Shown piece by piece: positions 28,357 to 40,640 of a stretch of DNA of 64,000 nt (positions within the stretch are counted from its first letter, which is position 1; every line of letters begins with the position of its first letter). Under the pieces are notes generated by a model. It was not told the DNA's origin. It was given only the letters and a program-made list of their open reading frames with translations, and ran no database searches. A program made the position numbers and the translations under genes. The DNA comes from Eremophila alpestris peregrina (Eukaryota > Chordata > Aves > Passeriformes > Alaudidae), in the NCBI GenBank assembly GCA_009792885.1, contig WMCF01000016.1, positions 12,629,469 through 12,693,468 of the forward strand. The letters run 5' to 3'.

Positions 28357-28449
28357 TCACCTGGAGAAAATCACCAATAGCAGAGGAAGAAGAACAAGAG
28401 AAGGTTTAGCACTAAGGCCTGAGACACCGCCACATTCTCTTGCATTTTC
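28357..28449 (-). CDS. CACNA2D3: CACNA2D3 terminal coding exon with GPI-anchor signal, 93 bp incl. stop
   Basis: It encodes ENARECGGVSGLSAKPSL, then VLLPLLLVIFSR and TGA. ENARECGG is shared with human alpha2delta-3 and ends a cysteine-rich region. A small-residue stretch (GGVSG) is followed by a spacer and a 10-residue hydrophobic tail with no cytoplasmic part, the layout of a GPI-attachment signal. Alpha2delta subunits have been reported to be GPI-anchored. The small residues after the last cysteine are the likely cleavage zone. The spacer VSGLSAKPSL differs from the human alpha2delta-3 tail I recall and is closer to the alpha2delta-1 pattern CGGVSGLNPSL. The acceptor is ctctttag before GAAAATGC. 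Confidence 0.95.
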   Translation of the reverse strand, partial: ENARECGGVSGLSAKPSLVLLPLLLVIFSR

Positions 28450-29239
28450 CTAAAGAGAATAAAACAACAACAAAGAAAAATAAATACAAGCCACTACAGT
28501 CAATTATGACACATCATTTTTTAGCAAACATAAGAGCGCTGGTGCAAACAACAAAGCCCATAAATGAAATATACTTGGGAAGTAATACAAGTACACATTT
28601 TGAGTTGAACAAGTTTAGGGTGTAGACTGAAACAACAAGCACTACACCATCCCCTCCACTTTATATATCAGGTCTTGTTCTACATTTCATTACACCATCA
28701 GAGGCAGAAGTTAAAGTCACTCCAGAGTAAAAAGGATGTCTATGAACCTATGCTGTACAAGCCCCTGTAATCACATCCTGGTCTCTATCAGCTCTCTATC
28801 AGCACTGTGTGAGAGTATTGTGCAGAACAGAGAGTAGCAAATACCTGTACTGGAGGGGTCACTATCCCTCCCCAGCAACATTATTTGTGAGCATAATGAC
28901 TATAGCATGACAGGTATGATACTGAAGCTAATTATAAAGTAAACATTAACAGCACAAAATTCCCAGCCATCTCTAGCAAGGAGTCCTGTGGTCACTGCCT
29001 GAGCCAAAGTTCTCTGATACTCCTGGCTGCCAGTGCTCACATCCTACCATGTTCTCTGACATGACACAAACCAGTCTGCAACTCAAGACATTGTCTGCAC
29101 GAGTCCCTCACTTCCCTGACTACTGAGTCTTCTGAATATTTCCCAACATTTCATCTTGGAAGATACTTAATTTTTATTTTAAAAGAAATAAAACACTTAC
29201 CAGAGTCCAAAAAGAAAGGGAAAAAAGATAGAAACTCAC
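28450..29239 (-). other. CACNA2D3 last intron, 790 bp
   Basis: A GT-AG intron (donor gtgagt, acceptor ctctttag). No repeats or coding signals were noticed. Confidence 0.88.
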
Positions 29240-29322
29240 TTCAGGGTGAAATCCATGACAAGATTCTGGGCGTCTTCTTATCTTCTGTGATTTTAACCGC
29301 TCACATTTAAGGGATTCATTAT
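29240..29322 (-). CDS. CACNA2D3: CACNA2D3 coding exon (8th in window), 83 bp, starts at U12 acceptor
   Basis: It starts AT (completing tyrosine TAT) and encodes NESLKCERLKSQKIRRRPES and CHGFHPE. It matches human alpha2delta-3 NESLKCERLKAQKIRRRPES. The donor is CCTGAA followed by gtgagt. NES is a potential N-glycosylation sequon created right at the splice junction. Two cysteines (KCE, SCH) and a basic KIRRRP run are conserved. A start at the AG near 29349 would also be in frame but would add TSLLNCPVH in place of the conserved Y, so it was rejected. Confidence 0.95.
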
Positions 29323-29340
29323 GTACAGGGCAGTTAAGGA
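29323..29340 (-). promoter_or_regulatory. U12 branch site and AC acceptor
   Basis: The minus strand reads TCCTTAAC (29340-29333), ten bases, and then the exon. The intron's last two bases are AC (29324-29323). The branch adenosine is therefore 11-12 bases from the exon, the optimal U12 spacing. There is no polypyrimidine tract of the usual kind and no nearby AG. Confidence 0.94.
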
Positions 29341-30135
29341 GAGATGTTCTGAGCATTGCATTCTCATGGGAGTGTTGTGAAATGAATACAGTGAAAATCT
29401 TTCAGCTCCTTTCTTCCTCTCCATTAAAACCCCAAGGTGCTATGTGTGAAAAAGAAGATGATTCTAGTGCTCTCCTCTCTGTGATCTGTGTTTTACACAG
29501 CTTGTGTGCACTTACACTGCTGACCTGTCTTTCTGTAAGTCTGCAACAAAAGCACACTGCAGGCTGCTTTTGACAAATTCCAACTTATTGGAAAAACTTA
29601 CCCTGAACTACCTGAACTACAGAAATGCAAAAAAAAAAAAAATAGGAAGTGGGGCAACCAAAACTCAAGTGATATATTTACTTTGCTAAATTTTTGTAGT
29701 TTTGGAAGGGAGGATTCTGAAACATTTTTAATGCTCCAGTCAAACCTCAAATAAAGAGATATCTATATTAGAAGGAGTTCTATAAGTTCCAATGTAATGA
29801 ACTCCATCCCTAAATGAAAATGACATACTTAGTGCCTAATTTGAAAAATGTCCAGCTGTTCAAAGATGACCATGACCTCATGCTACATAAGATCCATGTA
29901 AGTGTGTTTTCTTAATTAATATTGCTTGTTCAAAAAAAAAAAAAAAAAAAAAAATTTCAATTCAAAAAAAAAAAAAAAAAAAGTGAATTCTCACTGAAAA
30001 AACAGTGAAAACATATTCCCAGATGGCTTAATTCAAACAGCACATATAATGGTGATGATGCCATGCAATGCAAGTTTTACATGATAAGTTTTGCAATATT
30101 CTCATCTCGAATCTCTTTCTGACCAGTTTGTAAAC

Positions 30136-30145
30136 AAAAGGATAT
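30136..30145 (-). promoter_or_regulatory. U12-type AT-AC 5' splice site
   Basis: On the minus strand the intron starts ATATCCTTTT, an exact match to the minor-spliceosome donor consensus /ATATCCTT. It pairs with the TCCTTAAC branch site and AC acceptor 0.8 kb downstream. Confidence 0.95.
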
Positions 30146-30258
30146 ACCTTATTTCTATAGGTGCCATGGTAATTGGTGGGATGGAGTCACAGAAGCATTC
30201 ATTATCCACTACCACCATGAAGAGGTTGCTACTTGGGATCTGCTGGATAACGAAAGAC
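30146..30258 (-). CDS. CACNA2D3: CACNA2D3 coding exon (7th in window), 113 bp, ends at U12 donor
   Basis: It completes a lysine codon, then encodes SFVIQQIPSSNLFMVVVDNE and CFCDSIPPITMAPIEIR plus the first T of a tyrosine codon. It matches human alpha2delta-3 (SFVIQQIPSSNLFMVVVD, then ITMAPIEIRY). The acceptor is cattttcag before GTCTTT. The exon end is set at AGG T followed by ATATCCTTTT, a U12-type donor, because only this end joins in frame to give ...IEIRYNES. The exon would instead end two bases earlier at 30148 if the GT inside 'GTATAT' were used. Two cysteines (CFC) replace the CLC that I recall in human. Confidence 0.95.
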
Positions 30259-33200
30259 CTGAAAATGAAAAAAAAACCAAATAACAGTGACATTATCAGC
30301 ATTTCTGAGGCACTGGTTCTTGTTAGGAGTTTATCAGATTTTTAGATATTTACAGTCTGGAATGGAACAGATCTACATCACTAATGGGGGTTTTCCTGCA
30401 GCCACACACTGGTAGCTCACAGTTGGGTCTCTACACTTGTGTTAAGGCCTTTGTGCACTCTGGGTCTTGCTTGAAACAACAGCAACTCCTGATCCCAGCT
30501 TTCATCTGTTCTCTTGAGACCCATTTTATTACTGAGCCAAGAAAACAGAGATTAGGCCACAAAATCTTCCAAAGTGATTTATTTTGGAATAATGACTATC
30601 TGGTATAAATACGGTGATAACCCAGCAACACATTCAAATGAAGACAAAGTAAGAACTCAAAGGGAGAGCAATAAAATGAAGACATTTTTTGTAAGAAGGA
30701 AAGCACCCAGTGGAGAGCAGGGAGGGATCCTGTGGGCACGAGCCAGTGATGCTGAACCCTTCAGCACATACCAAAGAGAAAAGGGGCAACAGGCAGAGCC
30801 AAACAGACACTATTCAGCCTTTCCTTTGAAACTCAGCACACAACACAAAGAATGGCTTTGAGGCTCAGACACAGCTCTTCATGAAATTTTAAAACAATCA
30901 GCTAGAATTTCTACATGCTATCAGCAGTGTACTGGCCATATCGAATTTCACTGAAATCTGGCAATTCCAAGAATTAGGTGTTTTGCAGGGTGGTTTGCTG
31001 CTAAATGTACAGAATGCTAAGTGAGGGTTGGAGCACCAAGAAGATGTGGAGAGAAACATATTTTTCCTTAGACATCTTTCTTTAAAATACATATTGTCTT
31101 ACTATAATAACTCCCTGCTTTTTCCAAAGATCACAGAAGATGAAATAGCAGAGAGGGCAGGGAATATTTAAACCTAGCCTAAGAAAAAAAAAATTGGAAA
31201 ACTTACTATAAAAATGTTGCCAACGGAAAGATTAAATGCTTTTCAGTATTTTTTAAACTTACTGAACCTCCATTAAAATTACACTTAGAGTGATCTGCAA
31301 TATGTTAACTTTATGTTTATACACGAAATATACATTTATGGCATAATGTAAAAGGCTGAACTTTATAAATGTACCTACCAAACAGCTGGAGCATGTAGCA
31401 AGACTGACATCATTGTAATGGAGCATCTGTGGCTTTGTGGATTTGTGTGTGGGAGAAATGGGGCCAATAAAAGGAGAGGAGGGAAAATCTTTAGCAGGCA
31501 ATAGCACCAAAATTGTACTGCATGAATTTCTCAAAGCAGCTATGAATAAATCAAACAGTAAAGGATAGAAAAAACATTACTTTTATTGCCAGAAATTGGC
31601 ACAATTTGCATTTTGTGCAGTCTGAAGCTTATTTTCATTGTTTCTTTAAAACTAGCTCAGAAAAGAACCTGATGAGCATGAAGTGCTTTAACAAAAATTG
31701 GATGCTAAATGATTCATTTCTTTTTGCTGAGAACAGAGTATTTACTCTTCTGTTTTACCTGGGCTGTGCCCAACTTCAAGCCCTTTTGTGATACCCCTTT
31801 TTGTCACCCCCAGGTGAACACTGAAGCCTGTGGAAAGCAGGTACCCTACAGCCAGGTTTAAAGGTGCCAGTTCATGAAAGCTGGCCAGTTTCCCACTCTG
31901 TTTCTTATTTCTTCCACTTTGAGGTGCCATAAGGGCTGTGCAGTATAAGGTTATTCCTTCCTCAAACTAGAGAGTGCACAATAACAACTGATATCCTGGA
32001 AAGTGAAACAACTGGCTTCTCATCCTCCCACTAAAATTAATTTTAAAAGAACATGTTTTCTTCCATCAAGCAGTATGAGGGTGTTCCCCCTTACACAATT
32101 CTCAAACATAATTTGGAAATGAAGTTGTAAAGCCAACATACCAAGAATGAAGACAGAGGATTCAAGACCAAGACTGAGCCAAGCAAATAAACAAGGGCAT
32201 GAAATATTCATTTTAACTTTCTTTTCTATTAATAGTTTGCACAAACAAAATATACTTCTTTCAGCCACTGTAATTTAAGGGCATTTCACAGTCATGAGAT
32301 ATTCTTACCCTCACCAGATCAGTGGCAAAGAAGTTTGTGCTGGTTGTGACCACCACAGTTGCTGTGGGACTATTCAGATAATTCACATGGCACTGCTTCC
32401 ATGCCCAAACTGGATAAAGCACAATCCCCCCAGCAGCAGCTCTGCTGTTTGAGAGCAGCCTGCAGTTCCCATGGTGACATGCATATGCATCTTTGAAATT
32501 CATTTTGAACATTCATGCCAGAAAGTCTCAGGAACCAAACATTCAGAGAAAACAAAAGGTGCATGAACACAGTCAGAGCAAAGCCTTTCAGACGCTGAGA
32601 CATTCCACCAAAATACTTCACTGTGTATGCCAAGGTTCTGTTGCAAGGGAGAAAAACCTCCAGCAAACAGCTTCCATGGCTGCAGTGAGAAATAAAGTCT
32701 CTGACAAAATAGGGAAAATGGTATTATCCTTCTGTGAGTTCCACTGTGAGTCTCTAAAGTTTCTCTCACAATGACCATTTCTGAACACCTGCTGTCTTAA
32801 GCTGGCATTTGTGTCCCTGGTAATATGGAAACCAACTCTCAAGGACTGAGTAAGGGCTTTGGCTGGACTTTATTGCTGCTTTAACAATCAAAACAAAGTC
32901 TATGTTTAAGTGCCTTATTATTCTGGAGAATATTTCACACTTAAAGGACAAAGCTCTTTTTGTTTTAAGTAATGTAAATCTTTTGATTTGAATCCTTTTC
33001 CTTTACAGCAGTATCATAACCATCATTCAATAGGGGCAGCACAGGAAGAGGCTTGCATATGTCTCCAAATATAAAACAGAATAAACTGTTGGGGTTCCTG
33101 TTCAAGATACATGGAGGAAATAAGAAGCTTATTAATAATTTCCCTTCCATCTTTCATCCACTGAGGAACTAGCTTGGTTTATTTGATGTGCAGGTTCAGA

Positions 33201-36200
33201 GGCTTAAAACAGACCTGAAAACTGTTTCTTGACTTCGTGGGGAAGGTGAGGAAGGAAGAAGTTTAATGCTTGAAAGGGGTAAACAGAGAGGGAAGAATAA
33301 AATCCAGTTATGCCAAACTATTTTGTTAATGAAGAAAAAATAACAACAGAGAGTAGGTCTGCAAGGAGCTCTGTATTTTGAGTCAGAGCATTACATGACA
33401 ATTTTGTCACGTTGTACACACAGTATCTGTTTCTTTTTAACCTCTTTTGGTTTTGATCCATATAAAATATATGCATAAATGAATTGCAAATTGATTTGGG
33501 AAAAAAAAATACCAGCTTCATATTTAAATTGGAAGTAGAAAATATTTGCTCCAAAAAGCAATACAAATCTGCTGCTTGAAAATCAATTTTTCATTGTGCA
33601 ATTAAAGAGACTTGGACTTCAAGTACTGTGTTCATAATTATATTTGGTAGTCATGCTTCTGAAGGCATGATAAGAAAGCACTTTTAATGTGTGTCTGGTG
33701 ACTAAATGACTCTTCCCACAGATAATCAGTTCTTTTTAACTCCTTTAGACAGCCTGTAACATCACAGCAGCACTGTAGTGCAAATGCTGGGCTGCAATCA
33801 CACCTGTGCCTTTATGCACATAACTCAGGCTCCTGCATTAGAAGGGTGATCACCTCCAACCAGGACATGCAGAGACACAGACTGTTCAAGGATAATTCGG
33901 GGCAGGAGCTTGGCTTTGGTGATCTGAGCCCTCCTCTGCAGGAGGGTCCTTCTCTCTAATGGATGGACAGTGATCCTGCAGGGAAATGCATCCTGAACAG
34001 GGTGGAACAAGATACCTAAAGCTAAGTGTGGGCTATAGCACCTGTTCTTAGAGAGCTGGCACATTGCATTCAAATCTGGTTTTTTTGGGGTTTTTTTGGT
34101 TCAAATTTAAATTGGAATCTCTCCCTTTTCTTTGTATGTGTAAAAGTCTTTAAAGACTTATAATACATATTCTATTATGATAATTTCTTCCCCAGACTAT
34201 GTTTAAAAAACAAACAAATCAAAACCCTCAACCTAATTCCCAAAATGTCACCTCTTGTTCATATTAGAAGAATCACTTTCTTCTGTAAAGAGAAATGATT
34301 AGACTATATACAGTGCAGGAGCTGACACTACCCTGGGCAGCACTGCCTTGTCTCCACTCTGTGATTCTTTCTCTTTCTGTCATCTTTCTGTCTCTGAACC
34401 TGTGGGGTGGCAAAGTGTTAGTGAGGGAACTAGGAGGGAGACAAACCTCTCTGGAAAAGGAGAAACATGGAGGAAAGGACAGGTGTGACGGGACAAGCAG
34501 TGAGAGAGTCCTGTGGGAAAGGATATATGGAAGAAGGTTATCCATTGCTGCAGGAGGTGGCTTTGTCATGAGGCCTCTGCAGAATGTCTCCTTAGAGATT
34601 TTGGAGCATTCCCATGTTGATGGAAACAGGCACAACTGGACCAAGGCAGACGTTTTCTCTTCCTGGCTGTTGTATCTCCTGACAGTGTACTGGCCAGCTT
34701 GAAATCACACACTTCTGCAAGTCACTGATTTCCCTTCTTAATGCAGGTCAGTCATTGCTTCACTACAAATACCTCAATCATATGGTGCAAAATCTGTGTG
34801 GCTTAACATCTTGTCTCTGAAATGCTGTTGGCTTCACCTTTTCTTTCCTAGCATGGCTGGGTCAACAACAGGCAAAGCTAAGGTAATTCTATTTCAGACA
34901 CAGCAGAGATGTGTCTCATCCAGCTCAGCAAACCTAACCTTTAAGGTGTTTGCTCTCCACTATTTGACTACAGCATCTGCTATTAAAGGAAATCAATATT
35001 CCAGCTGAGCAGCTCAGTCTCTGTATTTCCATGCAGGACAGGTAATCCATTTCCTTGTCCACTGCTGTTAAATTTTTGGACAGGATATAAACTGAACACT
35101 GACGTGAGGTTTTCCCACTAATAAGCAGCCACTTACACAGCCTCAGCACAGAGAATCTTAAGGAAACTGGTCCAACACAGCATATTTGGAATGGGCCTGA
35201 GGGTGGGCCAGGAGCTGTGAGAAGGGCACAGTGATAATGGGTTGTTCAGACTGAGGATCCTGAACACCTCCATTTCTTGGCCAATTGTACCATTTTCCTT
35301 TTCCTGCAGCCCTGCTGCCATTAGCTGGTGGCTACTGACACTGCCACAAAATCTGTTTCAGCAACAAAGAATGGCAGGGAACCTCCTGGGAGCATTCAGC
35401 AATCTCTGATTTTCAGATTCATGGCTCCCTATTTTCTTCCAACAGCTGCAAAGGCTGAAAAGTGTTAGAGGGAACAGAACTAAAGTCAAGCAGCTTGGAA
35501 CACGACACAGGATAAAACTGCTTGTGGGACCAGAACATTTAGAGAGAATATCTTCCCATTACACTGAAGAATGGAAGATATTTCTTTGTAATTTGGGGAG
35601 GATTTGAACACAGCAACAACACTAAAAGCAATTTGACTTGTTTGAAAACAATGCTGTGTGTTTCCTATTAAAAATTAATTCTTGTTTTCTCACAGAAATA
35701 CTTCATTATTGCACTTTGTTTTAAGAAACCCTTGCTCATAAGTAATAATTGCTGATCTATATGCTGTATTTTACAGTATTCTCTTTTAATTTGAAAAAAC
35801 TACCCTGCTGTTATATATGTGCTTATAACAACAGTCACTCTGCAGTAGAATATGTGCTCATGACAAACACATGGCTTAGGCAGGATTTTAGTCATATAAA
35901 TATTGAAATCACTGCTCAGATTCACTTTTAATTCCATGCTCAGGAGGTTTAGCAGCCTGATTTAAGGGCAGAAATATCCGTGTATGTATTTTCCATTTGT
36001 TTCCTTAATGACCATTGGAACACTATTACTTATTGTTTAATGTCACAGTGATGATTGTGGGACTTAAAATCAAATTATGGGTAGAGTATCAGAGTATTGT
36101 GTTGGCAAATGTCACTCCTGCACATACATAATTACATCAATCATTTAAACCTCCTTTAAATCACTTGTTTTGCTCAGGCAGACAAATCCTACAAAGCATG

Positions 36201-37319
36201 GAAGAATTTCACTGTAGTTTGAACTGAAAAAAACACAGGACAATACTTTCAAATTGACAGCCTAAAAACATGCACAAAGATGTGAGGAAGTGTCTAATTT
36301 CCATGGAACTCAGATAGCCCTCAGTGGCCACTCTGGCTCTTGAGCATCACTCTAACTCAGCCTTTTCCCTCTGAGCATTTCAGTATTATTTTTTGCCTGC
36401 AAACCTCCATTAATGAACTTGGAGTATTTTGGATTAAGAGGAGTTGTAACTTCAGGATTACATTTCACATCTGTCAAATGTGTTCTTCCCTATTTTTTAG
36501 AGAAATAAAAAAACAAAAAACCAGCATGAGGGCAGAGTAAATGGAAAATATTGTGCACACTGCACTCAAATACGTGGTACTCACATAACTGTTGGTTGCA
36601 AACGTTCAACCCAAATGGTCTGGAACAAAGTTTAAGCATTCAACTGAAGTGCAGATATCCACTTTGCTGTTTCCCAACTCCTGTCATGTGCTTTCCAGGC
36701 TGCTGGCCACATTTCCAACCCACATCTCTCTCACTTATCACATTTTTGAAATGAATGAATGAAATATGTTTATATCACAGTCATGTTGCACTATTTGTTT
36801 TTTGGGTTTTTTTCCTGTTTTTTTTTTCCAAATAATTGATGACAGAGAATGAAATATCTAATGCAATTTTTAAAAATAACATATATGCCAATAACAACAT
36901 TTCTGAGAGCTGGAGCAGTATATGAATGGTTCTCTCACAGGTAATGGTTCTCTCACATGAAAAGAGGCAGATAAACTCTCAGCCTCAGGCTTGTAATTGG
37001 ATCCTGAGCTCATGTTAGCAAAATATTGTCACCACATAGAGCCTGGCTGACAGTTTGGTATCAGTGCAAACACAGAGAAAAGTTTAGCACTGAGGATTTG
37101 GGTGAGCAGTGTCATCCTCACTGTTCCTGTGCTTGCTGAATGCTCAGAGCACCACTGAGCTGTGTCATGGCTGGAAACTCCTGGGCTTCAGACAGGACCC
37201 CCCAGAAGTGCCCATCCCCACTCACTCCCCACCAGGAGGGGATTCTTTCTCAAATCACTGATGCTCAGACAAGAGTACCTGACCAGCTGCCTGTTAGGAA
37301 TGCTGCAAACATCCAACAC

Positions 37320-37859
37320 TTAGAGTGTACAGCCTTTAGGATGGCAGAAGATCCTTAGTGAATGAGGCATTGGACTGTTCATAACCTTTCCAGTGCAGCC
37401 ACCCTTCCGTAGGAGGTGTAGGCTAATGGAGAGCTTCAGATCTCCAGGTTCAAAATGTACTGGCAATTTCTTTTTCAAAGAAATCGAGACCAGAAATCCC
37501 ACAACCTGTAAATACTTGTCAGCATTCATACCCCTGAACAAAGCAGAGCTGAGTGTGACATATGTGGGTCTCCACAAGCAGGGTGGGTTCCTGGTGCTGT
37601 GCTCACCAACAGAGGAGACACAGTAATCAGCACAAAGCAAATCATACCAGAGGTCTCCTAAAGACTTTTTCCTTTGACAGTGACACCTGGTTAACAAGAC
37701 CACAAGAGAGAGGTCAGAGAAGATATCCAGGCTAAGAAATGCAGTTCCACTGCAGCATGTTAGCAAATATGTGTCTTTAGCAGAGCTCTTTAGCTCTGCA
37801 CAAGTAGTTGTGGTTTGTATTGAGAGACAGCTCAGATTGTACTTTTTTAAAAATGCCAT
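37320..37859 (-). other. Unrecognised 179-codon open frame within intron (probably non-coding)
   Basis: This is the longest uninterrupted frame in the window other than those crossing the assembly gap. It lies in the 14.8 kb intron on the gene's own strand. The translation has no domain, signal peptide or repeat I recognise. Composition is ordinary, with scattered cysteines and leucines. It overlaps a plus-strand frame at 37393-37626 that is equally unrecognised. A frame of this size is possible by chance in 64 kb of six-frame translation, so I list it only as a candidate. Confidence 0.15.
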
Positions 37860-37999
37860 ATGATTTCTACGCTAGGTTCTAAATATAACTTTAAGATTTA
37901 AAAGCCAGTTGATACATTCTGGTTTAGGAAGGCTCACAGACATCATATGACATTGTAAAAGTAATTTTTGAATTGCAAGAATTGGAATTACTCTTTTCC

Positions 38000-38760
38000 A
38001 TAATTTAGGTCAAGTCTCATTTACAATATGACTCTAGCACAACAGAAACTGAAGTATAAAAAGCAGAAATGACCAGGAGATTCACAAAAGAGTAATAAAT
38101 CCTCAAGCTAAACTAGTCGTTGGATGTGTCCACAGTGTGTTTTGCAAGAATGTTGTTAATTTATTTCTGTTAACATATCTTTAGCAATGATTGAGAAGGC
38201 CACATCTGAATGACTAAAGCACACTGCATGCCATCTTTTCTGTAACCAGCTAAAACTCTGTATTGTTTCATATAATATAAAAATGTCCCTTGCATGGCTC
38301 TCAAATGTCAAGATTCATGTTGTTTTTCTAAGTAAAAGGCTTTAAAATATCCGTTAAGCTATCCCAAACCCTTTAAAAATGAAAGTGCTCCACGTAAAGA
38401 TATTTAAGCTGTGTTGGCATTGTTTTTCATCTGCCTATGATATGAATATATTACAAACTAAAATTAATATTCTAGTATTAGCAATTCTTCACAAATGTGA
38501 CCGGATTTAAAAATTCATTGTAACATTTCTCAATTTCAATCATTTTTTCCTATCCCAAGCCATTGTATATAAAACTAACATAAATCACTCTGTATATTAT
38601 GGCACACATATGACTTTTTAAATCTTGTCATTACAAAGCATCCTTTTGCTGCATCAGCTACTATTTATAATTTTGTTAATATTTATTAATGCTTGTTCAA
38701 AATGTAAAATTAAGCTAACTTTTAAGTAGATTATGATTTATGTTTTTAAATGGAGTACTA
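38000..38760. other. Candidate conserved non-coding segment in intron
   Basis: An AT-rich, CpG-poor stretch with many homeodomain-like TAAT cores and no repeats or coding frame, resembling vertebrate conserved non-coding elements. This is an impression from sequence texture only; no alignment was possible. Confidence 0.22.
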
Positions 38761-40079
38761 TGAAGAATCTAGGGGTGCAGATCATCACATTCCCCTGCAG
38801 AGGTTTTAATAGAAGTGGGGAGTCAAGAGAAAGAGTGCACATCTTGTCCTATTGGTGAGAAAAAATCTATAGCTAAACTTCATTTTGGTTAAATTTCCAA
38901 GATTATACAGTGCTTACAGAGGAAGACATAGGGTGACATTTTATGTGTAGACAACTAAAATGTTTCAGAATTCAACAAGCATACTAAAAAGTTCTGAAAG
39001 AAAAAAGAAAAAAAAACAAAATCTCCGAGCAAAAAGAAATTCTCCGGCCTTGAAAACTGTCCAAGGGATTGTTAAACTGATGAGTGGCAGGCACAGACCT
39101 GCCTGGTAACTTAGATATGTCCTGCCCTATTATTTTATATACCTTTTTTCTTAAATGAAAATAGTAATTTACAGTGTTTCCTGAACTGGACATTCAAAAT
39201 ATACATTATCAAAGGGTAGAGTTAAATTGCCCATACAGTGACTTTAAATTACACCTGCATGACAAACATTATAATCACTGGTGCCTTTGAAGTGAGGAGA
39301 AAGTTACTCAGCCTGCAAGTGGAGAAGTGTGGGTAACACACAATATAACATTTTAAGCTAAGTATAAAGACCTTTAATAAACAATTCTAGCAGTTTAAAC
39401 TGCATAATTTGATACTTTTTACTAGGAAAGAACAAGGCAGAAATATTTTTGGATCTTCTAGAGTTTTGGGGTTTTGGCTAAAATAAGTTTCTAGAAATAC
39501 TGCTGTTGCCTCAGATTTAAAGACTTTTTAACAGCCTTAAGTATTTTGCAAGTCTGAAAGATCTGCTTTTTCAAAAGAGAGGAGCAAGATAATTCCAAAT
39601 ACTTCGATTGTGATCCTTGAGACTTCAACAACGAACCGCGGAGGCTCGCAAAATACAGAGCTCCCCTTGAAAATGTTCCTTTAGCTCCGTGCACAGCTCA
39701 GCAAGCTCTCAGAAATCCAGGTGTGCTCAGCATTGTGGAGCCCTGAGCAGTTTGACTGCAGCACACCTGTGACCCAGCATGGCTCAGAGCCATTCATGGG
39801 CACATTGGCACATTGTCACTGGTGGAAAAGCAACAGTGCAAAAACACCCAGGCTGAACAAAGGGTGGGGAAATGGAGAGAGCATTTCCCTCAGCATCAGA
39901 AAAGGTGAATAGGAAAAAGGATACAATCCAAAATGTCTTTTAGAAGACTGGCTGTAATTTACTGCCCTAACAGCTCGAGGACAGACACAGGGACGTTGTG
40001 ATACACATCGATAGAGCTCCCAAAGAGAAGAAATTGGCCCTTGATGCTTTGGCTGGTTTATGAGGCAAGCTGGTTTGTT

Positions 40080-40640
40080 TAGAAGTAAACTAACTACATC
40101 TGAAAAGGCAAGTGATTATTTATTTCATGGGAAATTGAACTGTGTATTTATTTACACATTTTAAACATGATCAAGTACAGCAGTTTGGCAAGCTTCTACT
40201 GAGAAAGAAATGCGGAAATATTTTAGCAAATGGTGGTATGTCTCGAGATTAGGCGGGTTTTAAAAACCATTACCATTTTAATGTCTGCAGATTGCACTGC
40301 TCCTGACACTAATATACTCATGCCCTGAGCAGTCTGCATCTAATTTGTGTTGTTATTTATCTGTTACTGCCAAATCCGTGCGTTTAGTGGACAAGTCTGA
40401 AATTTGCCGTTATAAATCCACATGGAGGGTTCAATGTCATCCTGAACTACACTTCCTTTGCCATTTACCTCTTTTATTGACAATAAGCAGCACTCAATGC
40501 CCAGTCTATGAGAAAGCAAGACAAGCAATTTCTTGATGGTTTTCCTTGTTAACTAAATGTCTGCTTGCTAACACTCTATTGGGACAAATTGATGATACAC
40601 AGGGACAGTGTTTATTCAAATAAGTAGTTCCTACACATTT
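40080..40640. other. Candidate conserved non-coding segment in intron
   Basis: A repeat-free stretch with balanced composition, motifs such as tttattgacaataa and atttatttac, and no simple repeats. The texture suggests constraint. Support is weak without cross-species alignment. Confidence 0.22.

Larger units (their letters stand above)
29323..30145 (-). other. CACNA2D3 U12-type AT-AC intron, 823 bp
   Basis: A minor-class intron with donor ATATCCTTTT, branch site TCCTTAAC and terminal AC. It contains oligo-A tracts on the plus strand at 29629-29642 (14), 29932-29954 (23) and 29964-29982 (19), which are oligo-T in the transcript. Minor-class introns are known to be over-represented in voltage-gated channel gene families; whether this one is present in other CACNA2D3 orthologues I cannot check here. 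Confidence 0.93.

Noticed and set aside
34273..34702. Overlapping frames of 123 and 135 codons on opposite strands
   Set aside because: Mirror-image openness in an intron with no similarity to any protein family; treated as chance.
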